64,000 bases of DNA from a bacterium (lineage in GTDB: Bacteria; Hydrothermota; UBA3073; JACQXS01; JAQTXJ01): the NCBI GenBank assembly GCA_028716385.1, contig JAQUPX010000001.1:62001-126000 (forward strand). Reading direction: 5' to 3'. The translations under genes and the position numbers were made by a program. Shown here one piece after another: positions 17,566-26,950 of this stretch (position 1 is the stretch's first letter; each line of letters opens with the position of its first letter). The notes under the pieces were generated by a model. It was given only the letters and a program-made list of their open reading frames with translations. It was not told the origin of the DNA and searched no databases.

Positions 17566-19032
17566 ATGGGAAAAACAAATTTTCTAAAGAAATATTTTTC
17601 ATTACTTATAGGGATATTGGTATCAACTGAATTATTTGCATCTGCACCGGATACATTATGTACAAGGACTTATGGGGGGACTGGTATAGATTGGGGTTTT
17701 TTAGCCCAAGAAACTCAAGATAGCGGATTTGTCATCGTAGGTACTACAGGATCTTTCGGGGCAGGAAATTATGATGTTTATCTCATTAAGACAGATTTCT
17801 CCGGCGATACTCTTTGGACAAAAACTTTCGGTGGGATTGATGATGATTTGAGTCGTTCAATTCAACAGACTTTTGAAAATGGGTTTATCATTGCTGGACA
17901 GACAGAATCTTTCGGAGCAGGCGACGTAGACTGCTATTTGATTAAAACAGATTCCTTAGGCAATACTCTTTGGACAAAAACTTTCGGCGGGACTGATGCT
18001 GACAGGGGCTGGTCGGTTCAACAGATTTCCGATAGTGGCTTCATCATCGCAGGATACACAGAATCTTTCGGGGCAGGTGCTGAGGATGTCTATTTAATAC
18101 GGACAAATTCTTCCGGCGATACTCTTTGGACAAAAACTTTCGGTGGGATTGATGATGACTATGGCAAGTCAGTCCAACAGACTTCTGATGGCGGTTTTGT
18201 CATTGCAGGATACACATACTCTTTTGGAGCAGACTCTGGAGATGTCTATCTGATTAAAACAAACTCTTCCGGGGATACTTTGTGGACTAAAACTTTCGGA
18301 GGAGTTCGCGAGGATGAGAGCTATTCTGTTCAAGAAACTCAAGATAGCGGTTTTATCCTTGCGGGAGTAACAAACTCTTTTGGAGCAGGCGATATAGACG
18401 TCTATCTAATCAAAACAGATCCTTTAGGCGACACCCTCTGGACAAGAACTTTCGGTGGAGATAGCATTGATTATGGCCTTTCTGTTCAACAGACTTCTGG
18501 CGGAGGCTTTATTATTGCAGGATGGACAGATTCTTTCGGGGCAGGCGGGTCTGACATCTATCTAATTCGGACAAATTCTTCGGGTGACGCCTTATGGACA
18601 AAAACTGTTGGTGGAACTGACTGGGATTGGGGCTACTCCGTTCAACAAACTAAAAACAATGGGTTTATCGTTGCAGGAGTTACAAACTCATTCGGGGCAG
18701 GTGGTTCTGATATCTATCTTATCAGATTGGGGAAAGAAACAGGGGTAGAGGAAAAATTAAATATTAAAAATCAAAAATTAAATATAGAGATAGGAGAAAA
18801 CCCGACAACTAATTTCGCAAATATTTCTTATACTATTCCTTCTCAATGCAAAGTGGAACTTAATATTTATGACATAACAGGAAGTTGTGTAAAAACATTA
18901 TTCGGTGGGGAAAAAGAAGCGGGGGATTATAGCATTAATCTGAATGCAAAAGAATTAAAAGCAGGAATATATTTTGTGAGACTAACGACCGGCACGCTTA
19001 CAGTTACAAAGAAAATTACAGTTATACGATAA
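17566..19032 (+). CDS. Secreted seven-repeat propeller protein with T9SS sorting domain (paralogue)
   Basis: Starting at 17566 gives a clear signal peptide (MGKTNFLKKYFSLLIGILVS ... LFASA) and a GGGAAG ribosome-binding site 8 nt upstream; the in-frame ATG at 17542 would put extra charged residues in front and leave a very short leader. Seven ~50-residue repeats (DTLWTKTFGG ... SVQQTSDGGFVIAGYT ... YLIKTNSSG) indicate a beta-propeller. The linker contains KLNIKNQKLNIEI, produced by the AT-rich dispersed repeat. The sorting domain follows (NISYTIPSQCKVELNIYD, GSCVKTL, AGIYFVRL, ending TKKITVIR). It is a close paralogue of 15146-16585. Confidence 0.85.
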   Translation: MGKTNFLKKYFSLLIGILVSTELFASAPDTLCTRTYGGTGIDWGFLAQETQDSGFVIVGTTGSFGAGNYDVYLIKTDFSGDTLWTKTFGGIDDDLSRSIQQTFENGFIIAGQTESFGAGDVDCYLIKTDSLGNTLWTKTFGGTDADRGWSVQQISDSGFIIAGYTESFGAGAEDVYLIRTNSSGDTLWTKTFGGIDDDYGKSVQQTSDGGFVIAGYTYSFGADSGDVYLIKTNSSGDTLWTKTFGGVREDESYSVQETQDSGFILAGVTNSFGAGDIDVYLIKTDPLGDTLWTRTFGGDSIDYGLSVQQTSGGGFIIAGWTDSFGAGGSDIYLIRTNSSGDALWTKTVGGTDWDWGYSVQQTKNNGFIVAGVTNSFGAGGSDIYLIRLGKETGVEEKLNIKNQKLNIEIGENPTTNFANISYTIPSQCKVELNIYDITGSCVKTLFGGEKEAGDYSINLNAKELKAGIYFVRLTTGTLTVTKKITVIR

Positions 19033-19036
19033 AAAG

Positions 19037-19066
19037 AGTGGATTCCAGCTTCCGCGGGAATGACAA
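19037..19066. repeat. Short form of the GGATTCC...GGGAATGACAAA repeat
   Basis: GTGGATTCCAGCTTCCGC followed by GGGAATGACAAA matches the outer arms of the 63-nt repeat at 7124 and 9629 but lacks their interior palindrome. Confidence 0.65.
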
Positions 19067-19109
19067 ATAGAAAGCAAAAAGATAAAAGCAATTTGATTGG
19101 AGGTTATAT

Positions 19110-19982
19110 ATGAAGAACATAAACAATCCGACAGGCGATACAAAAACAACATCAACACATATTGCGCTATTCAAAGGCAAACAAATAAGAAAAACTATTT
19201 ATAATAATGAGTGGTGGTTTTCAGTTGTCGATGTAGTACAAGTATTAACCGACCAGCCTGATGATTATATGGCAAGAAAGTATTGGAATAAACTTGCTCA
19301 AAGATTAAGAGAAGAAGGAAGCGAGGTGGTGACAAAATGTCACCGACTGAAACTGGAAGCTTCTGACGGGAAAAAATATGAAACAGATTGTGCTAATACT
19401 GAAGGCATTTTTCGTATCGTTCAATCCATTCCATCTCCCAAAGCCGAACCATTTAAACGCTGGTTGGCTAAGGTAGGATATGAACGGGTACAGGAAATAG
19501 AAAACCCGGAACTTGCCACAAAAAGGACAAGGATTCTATACAAGCTTAAGGGTTATTCCGACGAATGGATAGAAAAAAGAATGCGGGGAATCGCAATCAG
19601 GGAAGAATTAACCGACGAATGGGAAAAACGCGGAGCGGAAGAAAAAAAGGATTACGAGATTTTGACGGCAGAGATTTCAAAGGCAACTTTTGGCATAACA
19701 CCCGGCCGATACAAAAAAATCAAAGGTTTAAAAAGAGAAAACCTGCGCGACCATATGGATGATTTCGAATTAATTTTTACAATGCTTGGTGAAAAAATAA
19801 CAACAGAAATTCACCGCAGTGAAGATTCCAAAGGTGTTCCAAAATTAAAAAAGGATGCAAAAACCGGCGGTGAAGTCGCGGGAAATGCAAGAAAAGAAAC
19901 AGAAAAGAAAATCGGACGAAAAATAGTCTCCAACAAAAACTATCTGCAAAAGCCCAAAAACAAAAAATTGTCGGATAAATAA
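19110..19982 (+). CDS. BRO-N domain protein (phage antirepressor-like)
   Basis: The first ~110 residues are a BRO N-terminal domain, typical of phage antirepressors and viral BRO proteins: IALFKGKQIRKTIYNNEWWF, SVVDVVQVLTD, ARKYWNKLAQRL, and the segment PKAEPFKRWLAKVGYERV. The central part (ITPGRYKKIKGLKRENLRDH) is the region that usually follows in bacterial chromosomal members. The basic, low-complexity C-terminus suggests nucleic-acid contact. TGGAGG precedes the ATG by 7 nt. No phage genes surround it, so it is an isolated chromosomal member rather than part of a prophage. It ends 12 bp before thiL; its role is unknown. Confidence 0.8.
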   Translation: MKNINNPTGDTKTTSTHIALFKGKQIRKTIYNNEWWFSVVDVVQVLTDQPDDYMARKYWNKLAQRLREEGSEVVTKCHRLKLEASDGKKYETDCANTEGIFRIVQSIPSPKAEPFKRWLAKVGYERVQEIENPELATKRTRILYKLKGYSDEWIEKRMRGIAIREELTDEWEKRGAEEKKDYEILTAEISKATFGITPGRYKKIKGLKRENLRDHMDDFELIFTMLGEKITTEIHRSEDSKGVPKLKKDAKTGGEVAGNARKETEKKIGRKIVSNKNYLQKPKNKKLSDK

Positions 19983-19994
19983 AAACATAACATT

Positions 19995-20921
19995 ATGATT
20001 GGCGAATTTGAAATAATAAATAAAATAAGAAAAGATTTTCCTAAAATAGGGGATGATTGCGCGGAAATAATTATCCTCACCCCCGGGAAAAAACTTATAA
20101 CTTCGACGGATGCTTTTGTCGAAGGAACACATTTCAAGAGACAATATTTTTCCGGTTACGATATCGGATACAAAAGTTTTACTGCTTCCGTATCGGATAT
20201 TGCGGCTTGCGGTGGAACTCCGAAATACGGACTTGTTGCGCTCGGAATGCCGAACGGAGACACGACATTCGTAAACTCTTTATATGCAGGAATAAAAGCA
20301 GTCAGCAAAAAATATAAAGTAGAAGTAATCGGCGGAGATACGGTATTGTCGCCATTCGTTTTTGTAAGCATAACCGTAATAGGAGAAACGGAAAAATTCA
20401 TAACCCGTAAAGGAGCAAAAGCCGGGGATATAATTTGTATTACGGGAACGGTAGGAAGCGCTTCGGCAGGATTAACCGCATTAGAAAAAGGAATAAAAAG
20501 CAAATGCACAAAGAACCAACTTAATCCGGAAGCTCACGTAAAAGAAGGGCTTTTGCTTGTACCATACGCAAGTTCCATGATAGACATATCCGATGGGTTG
20601 ATCAGCGATTTAACTCATATACTTGAAGAATCCAAAGTGAGCGCAAAGATTTTTCCCAATAAAATCCCGATAGATAAAGAAGTGTTTAAGGTCGCAAAAA
20701 TGGTTGGTTGCAAAGCAGAATATTTTGCCTTAAACGGCGGCGAAGATTATGAGCTTTTATTTACTCTGCCGTCACGACTATTAAAAAAAGCCAGAGGCAA
20801 AATTAAGTTCACGGAAATAGGAGAAATAACACCTCTTAATAAAAAACCTCAGGTTATGGATGAGAAAGGAAATATTATTTTGGCAAAAGGGTTTGACCAT
20901 TTCAAGCAGAGCAAGAAATAG
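19995..20921 (+). CDS. thiL: Thiamine-monophosphate kinase
   Basis: ThiL phosphorylates thiamine monophosphate to the active cofactor thiamine pyrophosphate. Conserved features are GEFEIINKIRKDFPKIGDD (ATP/Mg-binding GDD), STDAFVEGTHF, DIAACGGTPKYGLVALGMP, VIGGDT, and MIDISDGLISDLTHI with LNGGEDYELLFTL. The length of 308 aa is standard. There is no Shine-Dalgarno before the ATG; the gene starts 12 bp after the BRO-N gene and may depend on upstream translation. Confidence 0.95.
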   Translation: MIGEFEIINKIRKDFPKIGDDCAEIIILTPGKKLITSTDAFVEGTHFKRQYFSGYDIGYKSFTASVSDIAACGGTPKYGLVALGMPNGDTTFVNSLYAGIKAVSKKYKVEVIGGDTVLSPFVFVSITVIGETEKFITRKGAKAGDIICITGTVGSASAGLTALEKGIKSKCTKNQLNPEAHVKEGLLLVPYASSMIDISDGLISDLTHILEESKVSAKIFPNKIPIDKEVFKVAKMVGCKAEYFALNGGEDYELLFTLPSRLLKKARGKIKFTEIGEITPLNKKPQVMDEKGNIILAKGFDHFKQSKK

Positions 20922-21021
20922 GAACTAAGGGCATAACACAAGCACTCCAAACAAAAATACCAGTGGGCAAGCCGACGGACAAGCGCCTTGTTCCCTTGCT
21001 ACTTTAAGAAATACTGCTCCC

Positions 21022-22578
21022 CTATTTGATTAGAGTAATCTTTTTAGATATGCGCGTATCCGTTGTATTAAGTTTTATGAAATAGATTCCGGAATTGAGA
21101 TTGGTTGTGTTAATTGTCGTATTGTAATTGCCTACCGGTTTAGACTCGTCAATAATCGTTTTTGCTAACCTGCCCGTTGCATCATAAAGTTTTAAAGATA
21201 CGTGTTGAGTGGTAGGGATGAACAGAGATATGTTTGCTTTTTTTGTAGCCGGATTAGGAGAGACATCAAGGCTAAGCTTCTGTTCTTGAGTTTTAGATTC
21301 TTCTATTCCAATTGCCAAATCAACAGCTGCGCCAAGATTCATTTTGCCATAACCGGTATATTTATCCTTTCCTGCAGGGCTTATATCCACAGCAGTAGCA
21401 ATCAAAATATCTCTTATTTCCGCATTTGTCCGAGTTGGTTTCATTGACCATACGAGAGCGGCACCTCCTGCAGCTTGCGGACAAGCCATAGATGTTCCCT
21501 GTGAAGTGTAATAAGAACCGCCTGGATAAGTACTGTAAATTGCTTCTCCCGGGGCAACAAATTTAGTATGACTTCCATAGTTACTATACGACAATCTTGC
21601 TCCGGCTTGGGACATTCCTCCTATAGCGATCACTCCCGTATCGGCAGCAGGATAACAAAAAGTCTCCGCGCCATCATTCCCGGTTGCCGCAAAGAGAAGA
21701 CGTCCATAACTCCATGCTGCCTGACAATAATAATCAATCGTGCCGGAATAATTAGGACCTGCCGTGCTCATAGATATGACCCATACTCCATTATTTACAC
21801 ACCAGATTATTGAATTCGCGAGAGCGGTGCTTGTCCCGCTTGTTGAATTCATAAACCTCAATGCATAAAGGCGAGAATTTCCCATACCTGCAATTCCCGC
21901 GTTGTTGTTTATTGTTGCAGCGGCAATTCCTGCACAATGAGTTGCGTGCCACTCGCCACTGCTGGCATTTATCGGGTCCGCATCACTGTCTCTATAATCA
22001 TATCCTTTAAGAGTTCCAAATCTACCAGCCAAATCGCTATGCGTATAGCTTATGCCCATATCAATTATTCCTACTGAAACAATAGTATCTCCCCACCCAT
22101 GGTCCCATGCCCCGGGGGCATTCATAGATACTTTATCCCACTGCTTTGATTCAAAATACGTGTCATTGGGGTTGACTGCGGGTCTATAAATTCTGTTTGG
22201 CTCTGCAAATCGCACCATTGATTTCGTTTTCATGCTTTTGATAAAAGCTTTCGATTCCGCGACACCACCCTGAACATTGACTACTATCCATTTATTATCT
22301 ACCCCTTTGCTTATCAAAGATACTCCTTTTTCCGTAATGCCAAGTTCTTTTAAAGAAGAGGCTTTCTTAACATTAACCGTGTTGTCATTGTAAAAAACTA
22401 TTATTTCTCCCGGGACTATTTCGTTCCAGTATGCAGAATCATCTTCAGTAATTACGGGAATTGGTGTTCCGGGAACAGGCATCGAACTTTTTGCATTCGT
22501 AGGTATAGTAGGCGCTGTTGTCCCATTTGCTATTATAGGACAAAGCCCTAAAACTGCACAAAATAAAATTTTACTCAT
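21022..22578 (-). CDS. Secreted subtilisin-like (S8) protease with T9SS sorting domain
   Basis: This 518-aa serine protease has a signal peptide and a propeptide-like region (IVPGEIIVFYNDN to about residue 130). The S8 domain has catalytic D173 (GIIDMG), H211 (HATHCAG), oxyanion N301 (ATGND) and S363 (GTSMACPQAAG). The C-terminal domain (SPNPATKKANISLFI, VSLKLYDATGRLAKTI, SGIYFIKL, ending SKKITLIK) is a type IX sorting signal. A strong GGAGGGAG site precedes the ATG. It lies 30 bp downstream of a second subtilase gene on the same strand, so the two are likely co-transcribed. Confidence 0.93.
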   Translation of the reverse strand: MSKILFCAVLGLCPIIANGTTAPTIPTNAKSSMPVPGTPIPVITEDDSAYWNEIVPGEIIVFYNDNTVNVKKASSLKELGITEKGVSLISKGVDNKWIVVNVQGGVAESKAFIKSMKTKSMVRFAEPNRIYRPAVNPNDTYFESKQWDKVSMNAPGAWDHGWGDTIVSVGIIDMGISYTHSDLAGRFGTLKGYDYRDSDADPINASSGEWHATHCAGIAAATINNNAGIAGMGNSRLYALRFMNSTSGTSTALANSIIWCVNNGVWVISMSTAGPNYSGTIDYYCQAAWSYGRLLFAATGNDGAETFCYPAADTGVIAIGGMSQAGARLSYSNYGSHTKFVAPGEAIYSTYPGGSYYTSQGTSMACPQAAGGAALVWSMKPTRTNAEIRDILIATAVDISPAGKDKYTGYGKMNLGAAVDLAIGIEESKTQEQKLSLDVSPNPATKKANISLFIPTTQHVSLKLYDATGRLAKTIIDESKPVGNYNTTINTTNLNSGIYFIKLNTTDTRISKKITLIK

Positions 22579-22608
22579 AACTCCCTCCTTTTTTTATTCT
22601 AAATATTT

Positions 22609-25029
22609 CTATTTAATTACAGTAATCTTTTTAGATATACGAGTATTACCGTCTGTCAACGAAACAAAATAAATTCCGGAACTAAGTCCGGACGTATTAG
22701 CCGTTAAAGTATAATTACCTGCTGTTTTGCTTCCATCAAAAATTGTTTTTACCACTCGCCCGGCAGTATCATAAACCCTTAAATTAATATATTGAGAAGA
22801 CAGAACGGCAAATTTTATAGACACCAATCTTGCAATCGGATTTGGTGACACATTTAAATCTAAAATCCCCAATCCAAAATCCGAATTTGACTGCTCTTCT
22901 ACTCCCACATCTCCCACCCTAAGAACCACCTGCACGGGATAAGGATTATTACCCGGATCATTTGAGGCGATAAATAAAGTATCATAATAATACCCGGTAT
23001 GGAGTTGCGCTTCAACAATAATATCAACCCCCTGGGAACTTCCCGCAGCTACCGTAAAACTGGTTGGTGTTACGGATTTAATCCATGATGAGTGATGAGT
23101 AATGGCAGAGACAAACAATGCCCCTGTAGCCGAAGATGAATTATACACGGTAAGCACTCCCGTATCCGCAGAGGATGCTTTCATATTTTTAGCCGCAATG
23201 ACAGCGGCCCCAAGATTTGGTTTCCCGTAACCATAATACTTATCCCAACCTGAAGTTCCAAGGTCTGTTGCGGTAGAAATTAATATATTTGCTATGTCCG
23301 AATTTTTAAGTTTTGGATTTGCTGACCACACAAGAGCCGCTCCGCCTGCCACTTGAGGACAAGCCATAGAAGTTCCCGCCCATGTGGGTCCTGCATAACT
23401 GTTGCCGGGAATAGTTGACCAGATATTGGCATCCCCGGGAGAAGAGAATTTCATATTTGTGCCATAATTACTAAAAGAAGAACGTTGATTGCTCGAATTT
23501 ATTGAACCCACAGCTAGTACTCTATAAAAACCGGCAGGGTAGCAAATAGTCTCTGCGCCATCATTTCCGGTCGCCGCAAACAACAAACAGCCTGCGTTAT
23601 ACGCGGTAGAACATTGTGCGGCAAGTAGATCAGAATACCCCCCGCCACCCGTACTCATAGATATTATATTTACTCCATTGGTTCTACACCATTGTATAGA
23701 ATTGCTAAGAGCAGTGGTGTTTCCGCCCGACTCGCTCATAAACCGTAGCGAATAAAGTCTTGAGTTTGACATTCCTGCGACTCCCGCCCCATTATTAATT
23801 GTTGCAGCAGCAATCCCGGCACAATGTGTGCCGTGAGCTTCCGAAGAAGTGGCATTTATTGGGTCGGCATCGTTATCTCTATAATCATATCCTTTAACCG
23901 AACCAAATCTTAACGATAAATCGGGATGAGTATATTGAGCCCCCTGGTCAATTATCCCGATAGAGATAGAATCGCTTCCCCAGCCCGAATCCCAGGCAGC
24001 AGGAGCATTAAGGTTTACTTTGTCCCATTGGCTTGACCAATACGTATCGTTAGGAGTTCTGAATGGTTTAAAAATCCGATTTGGCTCAACGGATTTAACG
24101 CCCGATTTGGATTTCATTCTTTTTAAAAATGCTTTTTCTTCCGAAATATCTCCGTTAAAGTCAACAAGAACAAAATTACAACCCAGTTCTCGGCTCGTTA
24201 AAGTCACAGCCTTTTCCGTTATGCCTAAAGTTTGCAAGGAAGCGGTTTTTACATTTATAATGTTACTATACCCGATTATTAATTCCCCGGGAACGATATC
24301 TTTCCAGTACTCATCATCCTCTTCAGTAAGTTGAGGAACAGGAGACCAGGACAAAGAAAACGATTTTGAAGAAAGGCTATCTATATGAAATATGATTGGC
24401 TTTGGAGATGCGCTTATTTCCGGAGTCCCGGTTGATACGTAATTAACAACGGCAATGTGAAAATAATCCATATAATCATCTAACCATTTATTGCTATCGG
24501 TGTCAAAATATTTATTAGGAGATGTCCTATTGCTGTCGATAGACGAGGAAGGAAAAAGAGTATCCCATTCGCAATTTCCCATCCAAAAAGGTCCCGTTAC
24601 GTATACAGGTGGGGTTACGCTATACCAATTGTATTCTATTTTCTTTGCGGCAACGGTACTGGCAGTAACCCTTGCCTTGTACAATACGGCTCCGGGAGAA
24701 CCTGCATTATCGCTCCATATAAAAAGGCTGCACTGTTTTGATTTCGAGGCCTCGCGGGAAGCAACGCCGTGTGCTAAAGAGATAACGGAACAAGGACCCG
24801 CAGGAGTAAGTTTTGTAGCTTCATACTCATTTCTATATATGGCTTGATAGTAAAGATAAAGCGGCCCCTCCCATGTGGGAGATAAAGTGTCTATTACCCC
24901 TTTATTTCTGCCAAATTCTTTTACACCTTCTCTGTTTACGGGGAAAAGAACACCTGTTTTCCCAGCGTCCATAACGTTTGAACATATAAAAATCAAAACT
25001 ATCGAAAAGACATATTTATATTTATTCAT
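22609..25029 (-). CDS. Secreted subtilase (S8) with novel N-terminal domain and T9SS sorting domain
   Basis: The ATG at 25029 is preferred: it gives a normal signal peptide (MNKYKYVFSIVLIFICSN). The upstream in-frame ATG at 25074 falls in the promoter spacer. Numbered from 25029, residues ~45-200 form a domain also found in the clostripain-like protein at 56761. A propeptide region follows (DIVPGELIIGYSN). The S8 catalytic residues are D361, H399 and S554 (GTSMACPQVAG). Next come a beta-rich domain with SYAGPT... and an Ig-like segment, then the sorting domain (SPNPIARLVSIKF, YDTAGRVVKTI, SGIYFVSL, ending SKKITVIK). It is transcribed first, followed by the subtilase at 21022. Confidence 0.92.
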   Translation of the reverse strand: MNKYKYVFSIVLIFICSNVMDAGKTGVLFPVNREGVKEFGRNKGVIDTLSPTWEGPLYLYYQAIYRNEYEATKLTPAGPCSVISLAHGVASREASKSKQCSLFIWSDNAGSPGAVLYKARVTASTVAAKKIEYNWYSVTPPVYVTGPFWMGNCEWDTLFPSSSIDSNRTSPNKYFDTDSNKWLDDYMDYFHIAVVNYVSTGTPEISASPKPIIFHIDSLSSKSFSLSWSPVPQLTEEDDEYWKDIVPGELIIGYSNIINVKTASLQTLGITEKAVTLTSRELGCNFVLVDFNGDISEEKAFLKRMKSKSGVKSVEPNRIFKPFRTPNDTYWSSQWDKVNLNAPAAWDSGWGSDSISIGIIDQGAQYTHPDLSLRFGSVKGYDYRDNDADPINATSSEAHGTHCAGIAAATINNGAGVAGMSNSRLYSLRFMSESGGNTTALSNSIQWCRTNGVNIISMSTGGGGYSDLLAAQCSTAYNAGCLLFAATGNDGAETICYPAGFYRVLAVGSINSSNQRSSFSNYGTNMKFSSPGDANIWSTIPGNSYAGPTWAGTSMACPQVAGGAALVWSANPKLKNSDIANILISTATDLGTSGWDKYYGYGKPNLGAAVIAAKNMKASSADTGVLTVYNSSSATGALFVSAITHHSSWIKSVTPTSFTVAAGSSQGVDIIVEAQLHTGYYYDTLFIASNDPGNNPYPVQVVLRVGDVGVEEQSNSDFGLGILDLNVSPNPIARLVSIKFAVLSSQYINLRVYDTAGRVVKTIFDGSKTAGNYTLTANTSGLSSGIYFVSLTDGNTRISKKITVIK

Positions 25030-25054
25030 ACCCCTTTTATTATAATTATAATAT

Positions 25055-25084
25055 ATAATTGTTTCTAATTTCATTATTTGTCAA
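25055..25084 (-). promoter_or_regulatory. Predicted promoter of the subtilase pair
   Basis: On the minus strand TTGACA (25084-25079) is followed after 18 bp by AATTAT (25060-25055). The initiation point would lie about 19 nt before the ATG at 25029. It is divergent from the promoter at 25119-25146. Confidence 0.45.
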
Positions 25085-25118
25085 GATAGAAATGATTATA
25101 TGGGACAAAATCATTTGC

Positions 25119-25146
25119 TTGACATTTTTTTTCAACAAACTAAAAT
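25119..25146 (+). promoter_or_regulatory. Predicted promoter of the repeat-propeller gene
   Basis: TTGACA (25119-25124) and TAAAAT (25141-25146) with a 16-bp spacer. The -10 ends 9 nt before the ATG, so the transcript would have a leader of only a few nucleotides. Confidence 0.6.
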
Positions 25147-25155
25147 AAGGGTGCA

Positions 25156-26661
25156 ATGTTAGGAATATTTCTTATTTGTATTTTGAACTTGCCGGGTGAA
25201 TGGCTAAAATTCCATCATGATTTAAGAAATACAGGTTTTCAACCTGAACTCAAAGGATGTTTAACTTCCGATTCCGTGAGAATCAAATGGCAAACCCCTG
25301 ATAGTGGATTCGCTAAATTTGCAATTGTAGATATAAATAATGACAGCATTCCTGAAATAATTGCCGGTAATTACTGGGACTGTAAAATATATAATTTCAA
25401 AGGGAAAAGCGGTTCAATACTCTGGAGTTATACAACAGGAGGAAGCGTAGTCACTTCGCCGGCAATTGCAGATTTAAATAATGACACCGTCCTTGATGTA
25501 GTCGTTGGCTCCTATGATCATAAAATTTATGCTCTCAACGGTAACACCGGGACACTGCTCTGGAGTTATATAACAGGAGCCGCTGTACGTTCTTCCCCTG
25601 TGATTGCGGATTTAGATAACGACACCAAACTTGAAATAGTCGTTGGCTCTTATGATTCCAAACTATACGCACTAAATGGTGAAGACGGTTCGCTCCTCTG
25701 GAGTCGTACAACAGGAGGTCCCGTACACTCTTCCCCTGCACTCGCAGATTTGAATAACGATACGACACTTGAGATAATTGTTGGCATCTGTAATTCTTAC
25801 CTATGTGTCATAAATGGCATAGATGGGGACATATTATGGAGTTATGCAACAGGAAATATAGTATCGTCTTCACCGGCAGTTGAGGATTTGGATGGTGACG
25901 GCAAGCCCGAGATAATTTTTGGGTCCGGTGATTCTAAATTGTACGTTCTTAATGGTGATGATAGATCGCTGCTCTGGAGTTATACGACAGGCGGCTCCAT
26001 ATATTCTTCCCCTGCGATTGCGGATTTAAATAACGACACTATATTTGAAGTAGTTTTTGGCTCCAGTGATTACAATCTGTATACTCTCAATGGTGAAACA
26101 GGAGCACTCCTTTGGAGTCATACAGCAGGAGAATTTGTACACTCTTCACCGGCAATTGGCGATTTGGATGGCGATGGCAATCTCGAGATAGTTTTTACCG
26201 CTAACGATGGAATGTCTTACGGGCTAAACGACGATGGGACTCTTCTATGGAAATTTGATAATCTTTACTCTACCGAAGACAGCGACCCCTCAATCGGAGA
26301 TATAGATGGGGACAATGAATTAGAAGCCGTAATCGGAGGAACAGGCTATTTGAAAGTCTTAGATGGAGGTTGCCCGGCGGCTGTCCAGGAAAAAGCTCGT
26401 TCTCAGGAAACGCCTAGTCTATACGTGCAAATCTCTAATCGCAAATTACTCCTCAGATACTCAATAACAAAGAAATCCGACGTATGTTTAAAAATATATA
26501 ACACCTCAGGAGAATTAGTTAAGACTCTTTTAAACACAAATAAAGTCCCCGGTGAATACATGGTGAAATGGGTACCAACAGGGTTTAGCTCCGGGGTATA
26601 TCTTGTGAGACTGACGGCTTGTGGAAAAAATTGCACATCGAAGATATTAATTGTGAAGTAG
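25156..26661 (+). CDS. Secreted PQQ/FG-GAP-type repeat propeller with T9SS sorting domain
   Basis: The first residues (MLGIFLICILNLPGEW) are a short hydrophobic segment without a basic residue, an unusual signal sequence. The body is about eight ~43-residue repeats with the pattern LLWSYTTGG ... SSPAIADLNNDT ... EIVVGSYDSKLYALNG, combining PQQ-like (LLWS) and FG-GAP-like (DLDGDGKPEI) features; the acidic loops probably bind calcium. The C-terminal ~80 residues match a sorting domain in layout (LKIYNTSGELVKTL, SSGVYLVRL, ending TSKILIVK). An AAGGG lies 4 nt before the ATG but would be at or upstream of the predicted transcription start. Ligand unknown. Confidence 0.82.
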   Translation: MLGIFLICILNLPGEWLKFHHDLRNTGFQPELKGCLTSDSVRIKWQTPDSGFAKFAIVDINNDSIPEIIAGNYWDCKIYNFKGKSGSILWSYTTGGSVVTSPAIADLNNDTVLDVVVGSYDHKIYALNGNTGTLLWSYITGAAVRSSPVIADLDNDTKLEIVVGSYDSKLYALNGEDGSLLWSRTTGGPVHSSPALADLNNDTTLEIIVGICNSYLCVINGIDGDILWSYATGNIVSSSPAVEDLDGDGKPEIIFGSGDSKLYVLNGDDRSLLWSYTTGGSIYSSPAIADLNNDTIFEVVFGSSDYNLYTLNGETGALLWSHTAGEFVHSSPAIGDLDGDGNLEIVFTANDGMSYGLNDDGTLLWKFDNLYSTEDSDPSIGDIDGDNELEAVIGGTGYLKVLDGGCPAAVQEKARSQETPSLYVQISNRKLLLRYSITKKSDVCLKIYNTSGELVKTLLNTNKVPGEYMVKWVPTGFSSGVYLVRLTACGKNCTSKILIVK

Positions 26662-26724
26662 TGCCCCTAAGAACAGATACTTTCGCCTCAAAATCAAAAG
26701 TCAGGGCAGCTTCAAATCATTTTC

Positions 26725-26753
26725 TTGACATTTTTGACTATTTTAATTAATAT
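26725..26753 (+). promoter_or_regulatory. Promoter of tRNA-Val
   Basis: TTGACA (26725-26730), 17-bp spacer, TAATAT (26748-26753). It ends 26 nt before the tRNA. Confidence 0.7.
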
Positions 26754-26779
26754 ACAACATTAGGCATAGAAGTTTTTTA

Positions 26780-26852
26780 GGGCGCTTGGCGCAGGGGTTA
26801 GCGCGCATGGCTTACATCCATGAGGTCGGGGGTTCAAATCCCTCAGTGCCCA
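26780..26852 (+). tRNA. tRNA-Val (anticodon UAC)
   Basis: A full cloverleaf can be drawn. The acceptor stem is GGGCGCT pairing with AGTGCCC (26845-26851). The anticodon stem is CATGG/CCATG around the loop CTTACAT, giving anticodon TAC (26813-26815). The T-arm contains GGTTCAAATCC. The discriminator is A and CCA is not encoded. A T-rich stretch follows. Confidence 0.95.
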
Positions 26853-26950
26853 TTTTATTTTTTTTGAATCTTTTTTAAAAACATTGCATCTTATATATTA
26901 AAGAAGATAAAAAAGCATTTAATTGTTATAATCTTTGAAAGGAGGAAAAG

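Noticed and set aside
15146..19032. The regular DNA repeats of the two propeller genes as a CRISPR-like array
   Set aside because: The repeats are about 150 bp, lie in frame in coding sequence and encode propeller blades; no spacers or cas genes are present.
19110..19982. Prophage indicated by the BRO-N gene
   Set aside because: Neighbours are a sorting-domain protein and thiL; no integrase, capsid, tail or lysis genes are seen.
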